Assembly (NCBI GenBank): GCA_022394775.1
Contig: JAGFCB010000043.1
Location: 1 to 37,811, forward strand
Reading direction: 5' to 3'
From: Candidatus Poribacteria bacterium
GTDB lineage: Bacteria > Poribacteria > WGA-4E > WGA-3G
Length of the DNA stretch: 37,811 nucleotides
This document shows positions 21,304 to 29,096 of the stretch, in pieces; within the stretch, counting starts at the first letter, position 1, and each line of letters starts with the position of its first letter. Below the pieces are notes generated by a model. The model was not told the DNA's origin, did no database searches, and saw only the letters and a program-made list of their open reading frames with translations. Both the position numbers and the translations under genes were made by a program.

Positions 21304-22590
21304 CTAAGAGAGGTTCGCCAATACCTCTGTTGCGGCTTGAATGGTTTTGTTAATATCGTCTTCGGAGTGGACTAAGGAGACGAACCCTGCCTCAAATTGA
21401 GACGGAGCGACGTAGACGCCTTGCGCCAGGAGCCCCCAAAAATATTGCCGAAAACGTTCCGTGTCTGCTGTGCGTGCACCATCAGCATCCGTGACGGTTT
21501 CAGGTGTGAAGTAGAGCATCAACATTGAACCCACGCGACTGTGCCAAGCGTCAATCCCGTGTTTTTCGGTTGCCGCGGCGAGACCTTCTGCGAGGAGAGC
21601 AGCGCGATTTTCGAGTTGTTCGTAAGTCCCCGGTTCAGATAGTTTTTTGAGTGTTGTTATACCCGCAGTAACTGCTAACGGATTCCCGGATAGTGTTCCT
21701 GCCTGATAGACATCGCCTTCTGGCGCGACACACCGCATGATCTCCTGTTTTCCGCCGTACGCGCCAACAGGCAATCCGCCACCGATAATCTTCCCTAAAC
21801 ACGTCATATCGGGTGTGACATTATAAAAAGATTGCGCGCCGCCATACGCCACTCGGAAACCGGTAATGACTTCATCGAAGATAAGCACGATCCCGTGTTC
21901 TTCAGTAATTTCGCGGAGTTGATTGAGGTATCCATCACGGGGTGGGATGATGCCCATATTGCCCATAATGGGTTCGAGAATGAGACAGGCGATTTCGTTT
22001 CGATTGGCTTCTACTGTTTCACGTACAGCGTCGGGGTTGTTAAAGGGGACAGTGAGCGTATTACGTGCGAAATCCTCCGGGACACCGCCGCTATCAGAGA
22101 GACCAAATGTTGCTACACCGGACCCTGCTTTCGCTAACAGGTAGTCCACATGACCGTGATAGCATCCATCGATTTTGAGGATTTTATCGCGACCCGTGTA
22201 CCCGCGAGCGACACGGATTGCACTCATTGTTGCCTCGGTTCCTGAGTTAACAAGGCGGACCTGTTCAATCGAAGGCACTGCGTTAACGATGGTTTCAGCG
22301 AGTTCTGCTTCTAATGGTGTCGGTGCACCAAAACTCGTGCCGTTCAACGCTGCTGCATTGATAGCCTCGATAACGCTTGGATGTGCGTGTCCCAAGACTA
22401 AGGGACCCCAAGACGCAACATAATCAACATACTCGTTTCCATCAATGTCGTATATTTTCGCGCCTGCGCCACGTGCGATGAAACGCGGGTGTCCACCGAC
22501 TTTACTGAAATTTCGGACAGGGCTGTTGACCCCGCCGGGAATAAACTGCTGTGATTTTTGCCATGCAGCTAAAGATTTACTGCTCTCCAA
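21304..22590 (-). CDS. hemL: Glutamate-1-semialdehyde 2,1-aminomutase
   Basis: A 428-residue PLP enzyme that converts glutamate-1-semialdehyde to 5-aminolevulinate. N-terminal IPGGVNSPVRNFSKVGGHPR is characteristic of HemL. Motifs: VNSGTEATMSAIRVARGYTG (about 115-134, phosphate binding), IDGCYHGHVDYLL, IFDEVITGFRVAYGGAQ with the PLP-Asp, and CLGKIIGGGLPVGAYGG with the catalytic Lys (about residue 267). The length is typical. The start is a TTG at 22590, with GGAGGA seven bases upstream; no ATG in frame fits. The leader carries the shared hem element and a palindrome. With hemA it defines the C5 route to 5-aminolevulinate. Confidence 0.95.
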   Translation of the reverse strand: MESSKSLAAWQKSQQFIPGGVNSPVRNFSKVGGHPRFIARGAGAKIYDIDGNEYVDYVASWGPLVLGHAHPSVIEAINAAALNGTSFGAPTPLEAELAETIVNAVPSIEQVRLVNSGTEATMSAIRVARGYTGRDKILKIDGCYHGHVDYLLAKAGSGVATFGLSDSGGVPEDFARNTLTVPFNNPDAVRETVEANRNEIACLILEPIMGNMGIIPPRDGYLNQLREITEEHGIVLIFDEVITGFRVAYGGAQSFYNVTPDMTCLGKIIGGGLPVGAYGGKQEIMRCVAPEGDVYQAGTLSGNPLAVTAGITTLKKLSEPGTYEQLENRAALLAEGLAAATEKHGIDAWHSRVGSMLMLYFTPETVTDADGARTADTERFRQYFWGLLAQGVYVAPSQFEAGFVSLVHSEDDINKTIQAATEVLANLS

Positions 22591-22609
22591 ACCATTTCCT
22601 CCAATTCTT

Positions 22610-22713
22610 TTAAATATTGGGTTTCTGCTCCGTTTTTTCCGTTTTGACCATCAACTCGCGCCTTTATAAAATAATGTGGAAGACGAGTTGATGATCAAAA
22701 AAACGGGTTTCTG
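22610..22713. repeat. Shared leader element copy 3 plus palindrome flanked by 9-bp direct repeats
   Basis: 22610-22640 is the third copy of the hem leader element. Next comes an imperfect palindrome: GACCATCAACTCG (22646-22658) pairs with CGAGTTGATGATC (22684-22696), one mismatch in 13. The 9-mer GGGTTTCTG occurs on both sides (22619-22627 and 22705-22713), as a direct repeat framing the palindrome. No T run follows on the minus strand, so it is not a clear terminator of hemB. Confidence 0.6.
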
Positions 22714-22722
22714 ATACAACTC

Positions 22723-23700
22723 CTAATCGTTGAGCCATTCGACAACGGACTTCGCGAAATAGGTTAAAATCATATCCGCGCCTGCCCGCTTGATACTGGT
22801 TAAAAGTTCCAATGCGACCCGCTGCTCGTCGATCCAACCGTTCTGTGCTGCTGCTTTCACCATAGCATATTCACCGCTGACGTTATAGGCGGCGACAGGT
22901 ACCTGGAATTCCGTCTTGACGCGATGGATTACATCCAGATAGGAGAGCGCGGGTTTCACCATGAGAATGTCCGCCCCCTCCTGAATATCAAGTGCGACTT
23001 CCCGCAACGCCTCCTCTGCATTCGGTGGATCCATCTGATAGGATCGGCGATCCCCGAACTGAGGCGCGGATTCTGCTGCTTCGCGAAAGGGACCGTAAAA
23101 GGCGGAGGCATATTTCGCGGAATATGCCATAATGGGTAGATTCTCGTACCCGTTTTCGTCCAATGCTTCGCGAATCACACCGACACGACCGTCCATCATA
23201 TCTGACGGGGCGATGACATCAGCACCGGCGCGGGCGTGCGAAAGACTCTCTTTGGCGAGCAATTCCAGCGTTGGATCGTTTTGGACATCTCCGTTTTCGA
23301 TAACCCCACAATGCCCGTGGTCGGTGTATTCACAGAGACAAACATCAGTCATTACAAGCAGATCTGGCACGGTGTCTTTAATTGCGCGGACTGCCTGTTG
23401 AATAATACCGTCATCGGCGTACGCCTCGGTACCGAGTGGATCTTTCGATGCTGGAATACCGAAGAGAATTGTCCCAGGGATTCCGAGCGTAGCGAGTTCT
23501 TTCGCGGCAGTGACGAGGGTGTCAACCGAGTACTGATAGCATCCCGGCATCGCAGAAATTTCGGTCGCGGTATTATGCCCGTGAACGACGAACATCGGGT
23601 AGATGAGATTGTCGATAGAGAGTGCTGTCTCGCGAACCAATCGGCGTAGGTTTTCATTTCCGCGAAGTCGCCTCGGACGATAGGTAGGGAAAATACTCAT
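22723..23700 (-). CDS. hemB: Porphobilinogen synthase (5-aminolevulinate dehydratase), zinc type
   Basis: A 325-residue enzyme that condenses two 5-aminolevulinate molecules to porphobilinogen. N-terminal [20 protein letters not shown] is typical. The metal site reads [14 protein letters not shown] (about 119-132) with the three-Cys pattern of zinc-dependent enzymes rather than the Asp-rich magnesium type. The two Schiff-base lysines lie in [19 protein letters not shown] and [12 protein letters not shown]. The ATG at 23700 overlaps the stop of the preceding secreted-protein gene as TAATG, and the ribosome site GGAGGAG is inside that gene, so hemB translation may depend on it. It is the first tetrapyrrole gene in the leftward order. 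Confidence 0.96.
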   Translation of the reverse strand: MSIFPTYRPRRLRGNENLRRLVRETALSIDNLIYPMFVVHGHNTATEISAMPGCYQYSVDTLVTAAKELATLGIPGTILFGIPASKDPLGTEAYADDGIIQQAVRAIKDTVPDLLVMTDVCLCEYTDHGHCGVIENGDVQNDPTLELLAKESLSHARAGADVIAPSDMMDGRVGVIREALDENGYENLPIMAYSAKYASAFYGPFREAAESAPQFGDRRSYQMDPPNAEEALREVALDIQEGADILMVKPALSYLDVIHRVKTEFQVPVAAYNVSGEYAMVKAAAQNGWIDEQRVALELLTSIKRAGADMILTYFAKSVVEWLND

Positions 23701-24626
23701 TACTCCTCCGAAGGCGAGCCTTTGATTTCATAACTGGTTAATTCAAGCGTTCGCTCTCCGTCCGGCGACAATCCGAGTTCTTCTTTTGCCTCGTCAGCCT
23801 CTGGGTGCTCGTGTTTGAATTTGACGATCCCGACATTGGGTGCCAACCAGAGCGTCGTCACAGTCGTCCCTTTTTTCTCTTCAGGTTCCGGTTGCCCGAG
23901 TCCGGGTACAGATATTGTTATCTGGGTCATTTCATCTGTCTGGTATTCAATTACCAAGCAGTCTTCAAACGTGCCAGCGGATGTTTCGACGGTTTCTGTA
24001 CCAGTGACGACCCCCGTCTCTACGACGGTACCCTGGGTTTTGATGGTCGGTGCTGCGCCTCCAGTTAATTCTTCAGGGATCCCCTCGAAATTTATTGTTA
24101 GGGTCAGTTCAACATTTAGCTCAAGAGCTGTCCATTCTTCATTGTATGTAGCAGGTGTCGGTAGAAGATAGAAAAAATCTTGCGACCCCACCTCAATATC
24201 GTAAGTCAAATCAAGGGAAGCATTTAATTCCTCAGGTAAATCTTGCATCATTTGTTCACGCATCAATGGTAGAATATCTTCCAAATCCCGAGCTGTGGAA
24301 GCCTTAATCGAATTCTCGATTTCAGTGCCGACAAAGAACTGCACCCAGTCGTTATTGACCTGATAATAATATGGCAGGACATAATGTTCAAAGTCTGCCC
24401 AGTCTTCCAAAGCGGGATCATAACTGAAGGCGCGATAAGTATCACCATCGACTCTTTCTGGTGCTATCGCATAGCGCGTTAATTCGTTACCATCTTGGTC
24501 TTCGTAGGTCCAGTAGCTGCCGGTTGTATCTGGAAAATAGTAATTCGCCCATTCGTTTCCCATAGACACAGCACTGAAGCTAAAAATAAATAAAAGAACG
24601 AAAACCGATCTAATTTTTTTCAACAT
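23700..24626 (-). CDS. Secreted protein of unknown function, paralog 2 of a tandem pair
   Basis: A 308-residue exported protein with a signal peptide ([20 protein letters not shown], cleavage near MGNEW). It is closely related to its upstream neighbour (24695-25594). Shared blocks include [60 protein letters not shown] and [20 protein letters not shown]. The last block, with 'ETV.T.AGTF.DCL.IEY', resembles a motif of several uncharacterised secreted or periplasmic proteins; I name no family. The predicted fold is mainly beta with no membrane segment. Its stop overlaps the hemB start as TAATG, coupling an exported protein with a cytoplasmic heme enzyme. Function unknown. Divergence between the copies is greatest in the middle third. 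Confidence 0.82.
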   Translation of the reverse strand: MLKKIRSVFVLLFIFSFSAVSMGNEWANYYFPDTTGSYWTYEDQDGNELTRYAIAPERVDGDTYRAFSYDPALEDWADFEHYVLPYYYQVNNDWVQFFVGTEIENSIKASTARDLEDILPLMREQMMQDLPEELNASLDLTYDIEVGSQDFFYLLPTPATYNEEWTALELNVELTLTINFEGIPEELTGGAAPTIKTQGTVVETGVVTGTETVETSAGTFEDCLVIEYQTDEMTQITISVPGLGQPEPEEKKGTTVTTLWLAPNVGIVKFKHEHPEADEAKEELGLSPDGERTLELTSYEIKGSPSEE

Positions 24627-24694
24627 GAGAGGTTCCTTTTGCTACGCACGGTAAAACGCAGCGATTCCCGAAAGGGGCTGTTCAAAAAGCAGGG

Positions 24695-25594
24695 TTACTT
24701 ACTTTCGGTGCTTCCTGACTCGGTAGACTTGATTTCATAATTCGTTAATTCAAGGGTTTTTACGGTATCGGTACTTTTGGATTCTTGTAGCATTTGAACG
24801 ATACCGACATTAGGAGCGAGCCAGAGTGTTGTCACTGATCCACCGTATGCATCTGCGAACATGCTTTTGGCTTCAGGTATTTCTGGGTTCGTTTCTATTG
24901 TGGCATCTACTGTATACTCAATCTTTAGACAATCTTCAAACGTGCCAGCAGCCGTTTCGACGGTCTCCGTGCCAGTGACGTTTCCAGTCTCAACGAGGGT
25001 CAGGAACATTGTGATAGCTTGGCTTGTTGGCGGAAAACTTTCCAAATTGCTTGTGATACTGATCTGCAGGTCTACTTTCGTATTAACACGCAGTGCCTCC
25101 CATTCTTCATTGTATGTAGCCGGCGTTGGTAGAAAGTAGAAATAGTCTTGTGCTTCGACATCAAGTTCGTATGTCACATCAAGGTCGATGGTTACGCCTG
25201 GTGGCATCTGGTTGTTCATTTGTTGCTTCATTAGTGTAACAACTTCGTTCCACTGCTGTTCTGTGATCGCCCGTGTCGCGTTTTCTATATCTTCACCGAT
25301 AAAGAACGCGATCCAGTCGTCGCTGACTTGGTAGAAATACGGATGAACATAATACTGATAGTCTGCCCAGTCCTCCAAGACTGGGTCGTAACTAAAAGCA
25401 CGATAGGTTTCCCCATTAATTTCTTCGGGTGCTATGGCGTAGCGTGTTAATTCCTCACCGTCTTGGTCTTCATAAGTCCAGTAACTACCGACTGCATCCG
25501 GGAAATAGTAGTTTGCCCACTCGTTTCCCATCAATGTCGCGCTGAAACCGAAGATGAATAAGAGAACGAAAACCGACCTACTTTTTTTCAACAT
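24695..25594 (-). CDS. Secreted protein of unknown function, paralog 1 of a tandem pair
   Basis: A 299-residue exported protein with the signal peptide [20 protein letters not shown], almost identical to that of the next gene. The order of conserved blocks matches the neighbour: [80 protein letters not shown] and [14 protein letters not shown]. It differs in a Met/Gln-rich stretch (LMKQQMNNQMPPGV). A promoter lies 54-82 bp upstream, making this the first gene of the unit that continues through its paralog into hemB. The ligand or role is not known. Duplication followed by moderate divergence is the simplest reading. Confidence 0.82.
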   Translation of the reverse strand: MLKKSRSVFVLLFIFGFSATLMGNEWANYYFPDAVGSYWTYEDQDGEELTRYAIAPEEINGETYRAFSYDPVLEDWADYQYYVHPYFYQVSDDWIAFFIGEDIENATRAITEQQWNEVVTLMKQQMNNQMPPGVTIDLDVTYELDVEAQDYFYFLPTPATYNEEWEALRVNTKVDLQISITSNLESFPPTSQAITMFLTLVETGNVTGTETVETAAGTFEDCLKIEYTVDATIETNPEIPEAKSMFADAYGGSVTTLWLAPNVGIVQMLQESKSTDTVKTLELTNYEIKSTESGSTESK

Positions 25595-25647
25595 AAGAAA
25601 TTCCCCTTACATTTTCTGCCTTTTTTACTTTGCTTTTTCCTTTTTTA

Positions 25648-25676
25648 AGTATACAGAATCTCAGCGCAAACGGCAA
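25648..25676 (-). promoter_or_regulatory. Sigma-70 promoter for the secreted paralog pair (and possibly hemB)
   Basis: On the minus strand TTGCCG (25676-25671) and TATACT (25653-25648) are 17 bp apart. The start would be near 25641, with a leader of about 47 nt. No terminator is visible between this promoter and hemB. Confidence 0.65.
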
Positions 25677-25714
25677 GCAAAATGTAACGTACCGCGTCGT
25701 AGAGAATGTGTTGT

Positions 25715-26800
25715 TTAACGTTTCTCGTATTCAAAGGGAAAGGTAACAGGTGCCCCGTTGTTTGACCATGAACGTGCCATTGCGACATCAATCTCCCGAT
25801 CTTTACGACCGTTGTAGGCACCGTATTCGGGTTCTGTATCATTGCGAACAGCATTAACAAGACTCATCAGTTCCGAAGCGACAGTGATTTCACCATCGCT
25901 GAGCGGATAATTCCGCAACGGATTTTCCCATACCACTTCCGGGTCAGTATCCGCAACGAGGGCAGCTAAGGTTTCGTAACCATCAACGGTATCGATCCTG
26001 CGTGAGATAGTAATCTCGCGTTGTGCATCGGCGGTGTCGTTCAAAATGACGGCGTTGTCTCGGAAACACATCCCGCGTTCTGCATAGAATTTTGAACCGT
26101 TAAAGCCGCGCAATGGCGAACCGTAGGAGAGACCACTGAAATTGAAAATTCCGACAGCACCGTCTTCAAATTCAATCACTGCATGTTGCCAATCCTCAGT
26201 ATCGCGCGTAGGTTGCCCTTGCCGCCAGACGTGTTCTTGGACGCTATACCCTTTTCGGAAACCGTAAACTTGCACAGGTTCGTTATCAAAACCGACGTAG
26301 CTGCGGATAAGCCCAATCCCGTGGTAGCCGTGACCTCGGAAGTCATTGTAAGCGACATTGACTTTGCCGAAGATCCCGGCGAGAATCATCTCCCGTTTGA
26401 TCCGCTCTGTAGGCACACGATAATAGTTTTCGTTGACCTCGAGTTTTATGCTGTTCTCTTGTGCGGATGCGATCATCTTGTCCGCCCATCCGAGATCGGT
26501 ATCAATCGGTGTTTCTGTACAATAACTGATACCCCGTTCAGAACAGAGCAAACCGGGGATGTGATTGTTGCTCGGTGTAATCACAATTGCGCAGATATCA
26601 GGTTTCACTGTATCCAACATCTGCTCCGTGTCTGTGTAAGTGGGGACGCTGTATTTTTCACCTTGTTCGCTAACGCTGTCTTCGCGTGGATCGCAAACAG
26701 CGACTAACTCGAGATCATCGGTCAATTTTGAGATAAGGGGAAGGTAGGTACCTGCACCGCGTCTACCTGTACCGATATGTGCAATTCTGAGTCTATCCAT
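25715..26800 (-). CDS. Gfo/Idh/MocA family protein with altered EKP motif
   Basis: A 361-residue protein with an N-terminal Rossmann domain (LRIAHIGTGRRGAGTYLPLI, residues 4-23; VAVCDPREDSVSEQGEKY). The motif that should read Glu-Lys-Pro, whose Lys contacts nicotinamide and helps catalysis, reads YCTETPIDTDLGWADKMI here, so Thr replaces the Lys near residue 96. The C-terminal domain carries NDFRGHGYHGIGLIRSYVGF at about residues 153-172, where the usual catalytic His region lies. Loss of the Lys suggests altered chemistry, a non-redox role or a binding function; this is inference. GGAG precedes the ATG. It starts 33 bp after the lipoprotein gene and is probably transcribed with it. Confidence 0.85.
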   Translation of the reverse strand: MDRLRIAHIGTGRRGAGTYLPLISKLTDDLELVAVCDPREDSVSEQGEKYSVPTYTDTEQMLDTVKPDICAIVITPSNNHIPGLLCSERGISYCTETPIDTDLGWADKMIASAQENSIKLEVNENYYRVPTERIKREMILAGIFGKVNVAYNDFRGHGYHGIGLIRSYVGFDNEPVQVYGFRKGYSVQEHVWRQGQPTRDTEDWQHAVIEFEDGAVGIFNFSGLSYGSPLRGFNGSKFYAERGMCFRDNAVILNDTADAQREITISRRIDTVDGYETLAALVADTDPEVVWENPLRNYPLSDGEITVASELMSLVNAVRNDTEPEYGAYNGRKDREIDVAMARSWSNNGAPVTFPFEYEKR

Positions 26801-26833
26801 GATTTTTCTCCATCTGCTGGTTGTTCACCCTTA

Positions 26834-27328
26834 TTATTCTACCCAGAAAATATGGCTCCGTTCAAAGAGATCGCCATCAAGGTAGACTTCAACGAACCAC
26901 TCACCAGTAATGGCTGGTTCGGGTAGATCGATATAAAACCACGTAATTTTATCGCCGGTTGTTGAGGTAAAGGTCTGTTTCTCGCTCCAAAAGGGTGGGT
27001 CCTCAATATCCTCCTCCGGTGAGAACCATGAGACTTCAGCTGTATGTTCTTCTGTGATGTTTGCCCATAAGATCCATAAGTATACCTGTTCGTTGATCCC
27101 GGCGGAGAAAGTGTTCGTAATACCATCTGGTCTGTCATCAAAGACACTGATTGCTAAGGCGGAATCAACTATAATAGGTTCACCGCGTCCTACATCCGTG
27201 AACCCGCTTCCCCCAGAAGGATCTTCACCACAACCGCTCAACGCCATCGCTAATGACAGTAAAACTATCCCTAATGTGGAATATAGACCTGTCGACGGTG
27301 TCTTGATGAAGGTGTGGGTTTGATGCAT
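26834..27328 (-). CDS. Lipoprotein of unknown function
   Basis: A 164-residue lipoprotein. The signal has hydrophobic LGIVLLSLAMA and a lipobox LSGC near residue 33. The mature part starts with a Gly/Ser/Asp-rich linker and continues with a beta-sandwich-like region (ALAISVFDDRPDGITNTFSA, then VYLWILWANITEEHTAEVSW, and WFYIDLPEPAITGEWFVEVY). It reads like a small immunoglobulin-like or ligand-binding domain of about 115 residues; I do not recognise the family. The ATG has AGGAGG seven bases upstream. A good promoter is visible. The gene is followed by the Gfo/Idh/MocA gene in the same direction. Confidence 0.75.
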   Translation of the reverse strand: MHQTHTFIKTPSTGLYSTLGIVLLSLAMALSGCGEDPSGGSGFTDVGRGEPIIVDSALAISVFDDRPDGITNTFSAGINEQVYLWILWANITEEHTAEVSWFSPEEDIEDPPFWSEKQTFTSTTGDKITWFYIDLPEPAITGEWFVEVYLDGDLFERSHIFWVE

Positions 27329-27388
27329 GATTTTCCTCCTGTTTCGGGTTAAAGTACCCGTTTAAATTTAATCTGAATCTCAATTGCT

Positions 27389-27417
27389 ATTGTATCAGGC
27401 ATCAGGTTTTTTGTCAA
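27389..27417 (-). promoter_or_regulatory. Sigma-70 promoter for the lipoprotein/Gfo-Idh-MocA unit
   Basis: On the minus strand TTGACA (27417-27412) and TACAAT (27394-27389) are 17 bp apart. The transcript would start near 27382. Its leader holds a small hairpin CGGGT/ACCCG (27345-27360) just before the ribosome site. Confidence 0.8.
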
Positions 27418-27471
27418 AGGAAATCGCGGTGAGGGTGGTGATTCGATAGGCGTTTTTCCCTAAGTTTTCTG

Positions 27472-27500
27472 TTGACATATACCGCCCCTGATGATAGACT
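27472..27500 (+). promoter_or_regulatory. Sigma-70 promoter for the amidohydrolase/flavoprotein unit
   Basis: TTGACA (27472-27477) and TAGACT (27495-27500) are 17 bp apart. The start would be near 27507, about 18 nt before the ATG at 27525. It diverges from the lipoprotein promoter with 54 bp between the -35 boxes. Confidence 0.75.
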
Positions 27501-27524
27501 GGATCAACAATAGAGGAGCATTCT

Positions 27525-29072
27525 ATGACATTTGATAAAATCATTTCTGGTGGCAATATTGTTGATGGAACCGGTAAACGCGAACCGTTTATTGCGGACA
27601 TCGGTATTCAGGCGGACCAAATCGCCGCAATTGGTGACCTCACAAAGGCAGAGACTTCGCATCGAATTTCTGCGGAAGGACAGGTCGTCTGTCCCGGTTT
27701 CGTCGATGTGCATGTGCATTCCGAAATCGCCCTGCTCGGTGGACGCGACCAATTCGCGGCTGTTAGTCAAGGTGTAACGACGCATTTAGCCGCACCAGAC
27801 GGTTTTGGATGGGCACCCTTACCGCCAGAGCAGGCGAAAGAACTGTGGCATTACACGCAGTTTGCCTACGGCGATGCCGAACTGACACTCAACTGGCAGA
27901 CCCTCGAAGCGTATCTCGATATGTTCCATGGGCGAATCCCTGCGAACCTCTATCCACAAGTACCACACTGCGCTGTTCGGCTCGGTGTGATGGGTTGGGA
28001 TCCCCGTCCGGCAACGAATGATGAAAAGTTAGCAATGGGGCGCATAACCCATAGGTGGTTAGCGGAAGGTGCTTGTAGTCTTTGCTTAGGATTGGACTAT
28101 CAACCCTCTGCGAATGCCGATTTGAATGAACTTGTGTATCTCTCAGGTATCGCTCAAGCCTACGATGCAATCTATGCAGCACATATCCGATACCGTATCC
28201 TCGGAAGAAAACAGGCGTGGGAGGAGACGATTGAGCTTGCAGAACGCGCCGGGATCCCTGTGCATATCTCGCATGAGCGGGTAGACGATGAAGTCGCTGA
28301 TATACTTGAGCGGGTTGAGAAAGAACAGATCGATTTGACCTTTGAATCCTACCTCTATCCTGCAGGCATGACGCATCTCGCCATGATGCTCCCGATGGAG
28401 TATCAAACCGGTGCCCCCGACGATATGTTAGCACATCTCGAAAACCCAGAAGTCCGAGAAAAATCGATCGCACACCTACGCGGTGAATTACGCGACGGTA
28501 GCCAGATTGTGGGTTACAACCGTTCGGGTAGGTTCATCGGTATGACGCTCGCTGAAGCCGCGAAAAGTGAAGGTAAATCTAACGAGGAATTCGCCTTCGA
28601 TCTCATCTGCGAAGAAGCCGCGATTGAGACTTTTGTGATGCCATGGGCAACATCACCCGAAGAAAATGAACGTATCTTGAACCAGACGGCAAGCCACCCG
28701 CGTATGATGATTGCGAGCGATGGGGTCTACAATATCCCGCACCCGCACCCTCGAAGTTACGGATGTTTTGTGCAGTATCTCGGCAAGTTTGTGCGGGAAC
28801 GTCAACTCGTCTCGCTGAAAGAAGCGATATACAAAATGAGCGGTTTCCCTGCCGAACGTTTCCGACTCTCCGATCGCGGTAGAATCCGTGAAGGACTCGC
28901 CGCGGACATCGTTGTTTTTGATCCTGATACGGTTGCGGATAAATCCACATGGTTCGATCCAGTCCAATCCCCTGTCGGTGTAAACTGGGTGTTCGTTAAC
29001 GGCGTTTCAGTTGTTGAAGATGGCACCGTGACGGGACAATTACCCGGTGAAGTACTGCGTCAACAACGGTAG
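27525..29072 (+). CDS. D-aminoacylase-like amidohydrolase
   Basis: A 515-residue metal-dependent hydrolase. N-terminal IISGGNIVDGTGKREPFIAD and CPGFVDVHVHSEIALLGGRD (His63 and His65, the H-x-H metal pair) match N-acyl-D-amino-acid deacylases and dihydroorotase-like enzymes. The usual QGVTTxxxGNCGFS segment is QGVTTHLAAPDGFGWAPL here, with Asp92 where D-aminoacylases have a metal-ligand Cys. The third metal region is CSLCLGLDYQPS, then PVHISHERVDD (about 240-250) and MMIASDGVYNIPHPHPRSYG. The C-terminal end has ADIVVFDPDTVADKS, the typical last strand. The likely reaction is amide hydrolysis of an N-acyl amino acid or related compound. GGAG lies before the ATG. It probably shares a transcript with the flavoprotein gene 24 bp downstream. 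Confidence 0.87.
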   Translation: MTFDKIISGGNIVDGTGKREPFIADIGIQADQIAAIGDLTKAETSHRISAEGQVVCPGFVDVHVHSEIALLGGRDQFAAVSQGVTTHLAAPDGFGWAPLPPEQAKELWHYTQFAYGDAELTLNWQTLEAYLDMFHGRIPANLYPQVPHCAVRLGVMGWDPRPATNDEKLAMGRITHRWLAEGACSLCLGLDYQPSANADLNELVYLSGIAQAYDAIYAAHIRYRILGRKQAWEETIELAERAGIPVHISHERVDDEVADILERVEKEQIDLTFESYLYPAGMTHLAMMLPMEYQTGAPDDMLAHLENPEVREKSIAHLRGELRDGSQIVGYNRSGRFIGMTLAEAAKSEGKSNEEFAFDLICEEAAIETFVMPWATSPEENERILNQTASHPRMMIASDGVYNIPHPHPRSYGCFVQYLGKFVRERQLVSLKEAIYKMSGFPAERFRLSDRGRIREGLAADIVVFDPDTVADKSTWFDPVQSPVGVNWVFVNGVSVVEDGTVTGQLPGEVLRQQR

Positions 29073-29096
29073 GCGGTGCGACAGGGAGGTGGAATC

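Noticed and set aside
27889..28473. A 194-codon Arg/Gln-rich frame antisense to the amidohydrolase
   Set aside because: Composition is typical of an antisense reading, with no start signal and no domain.
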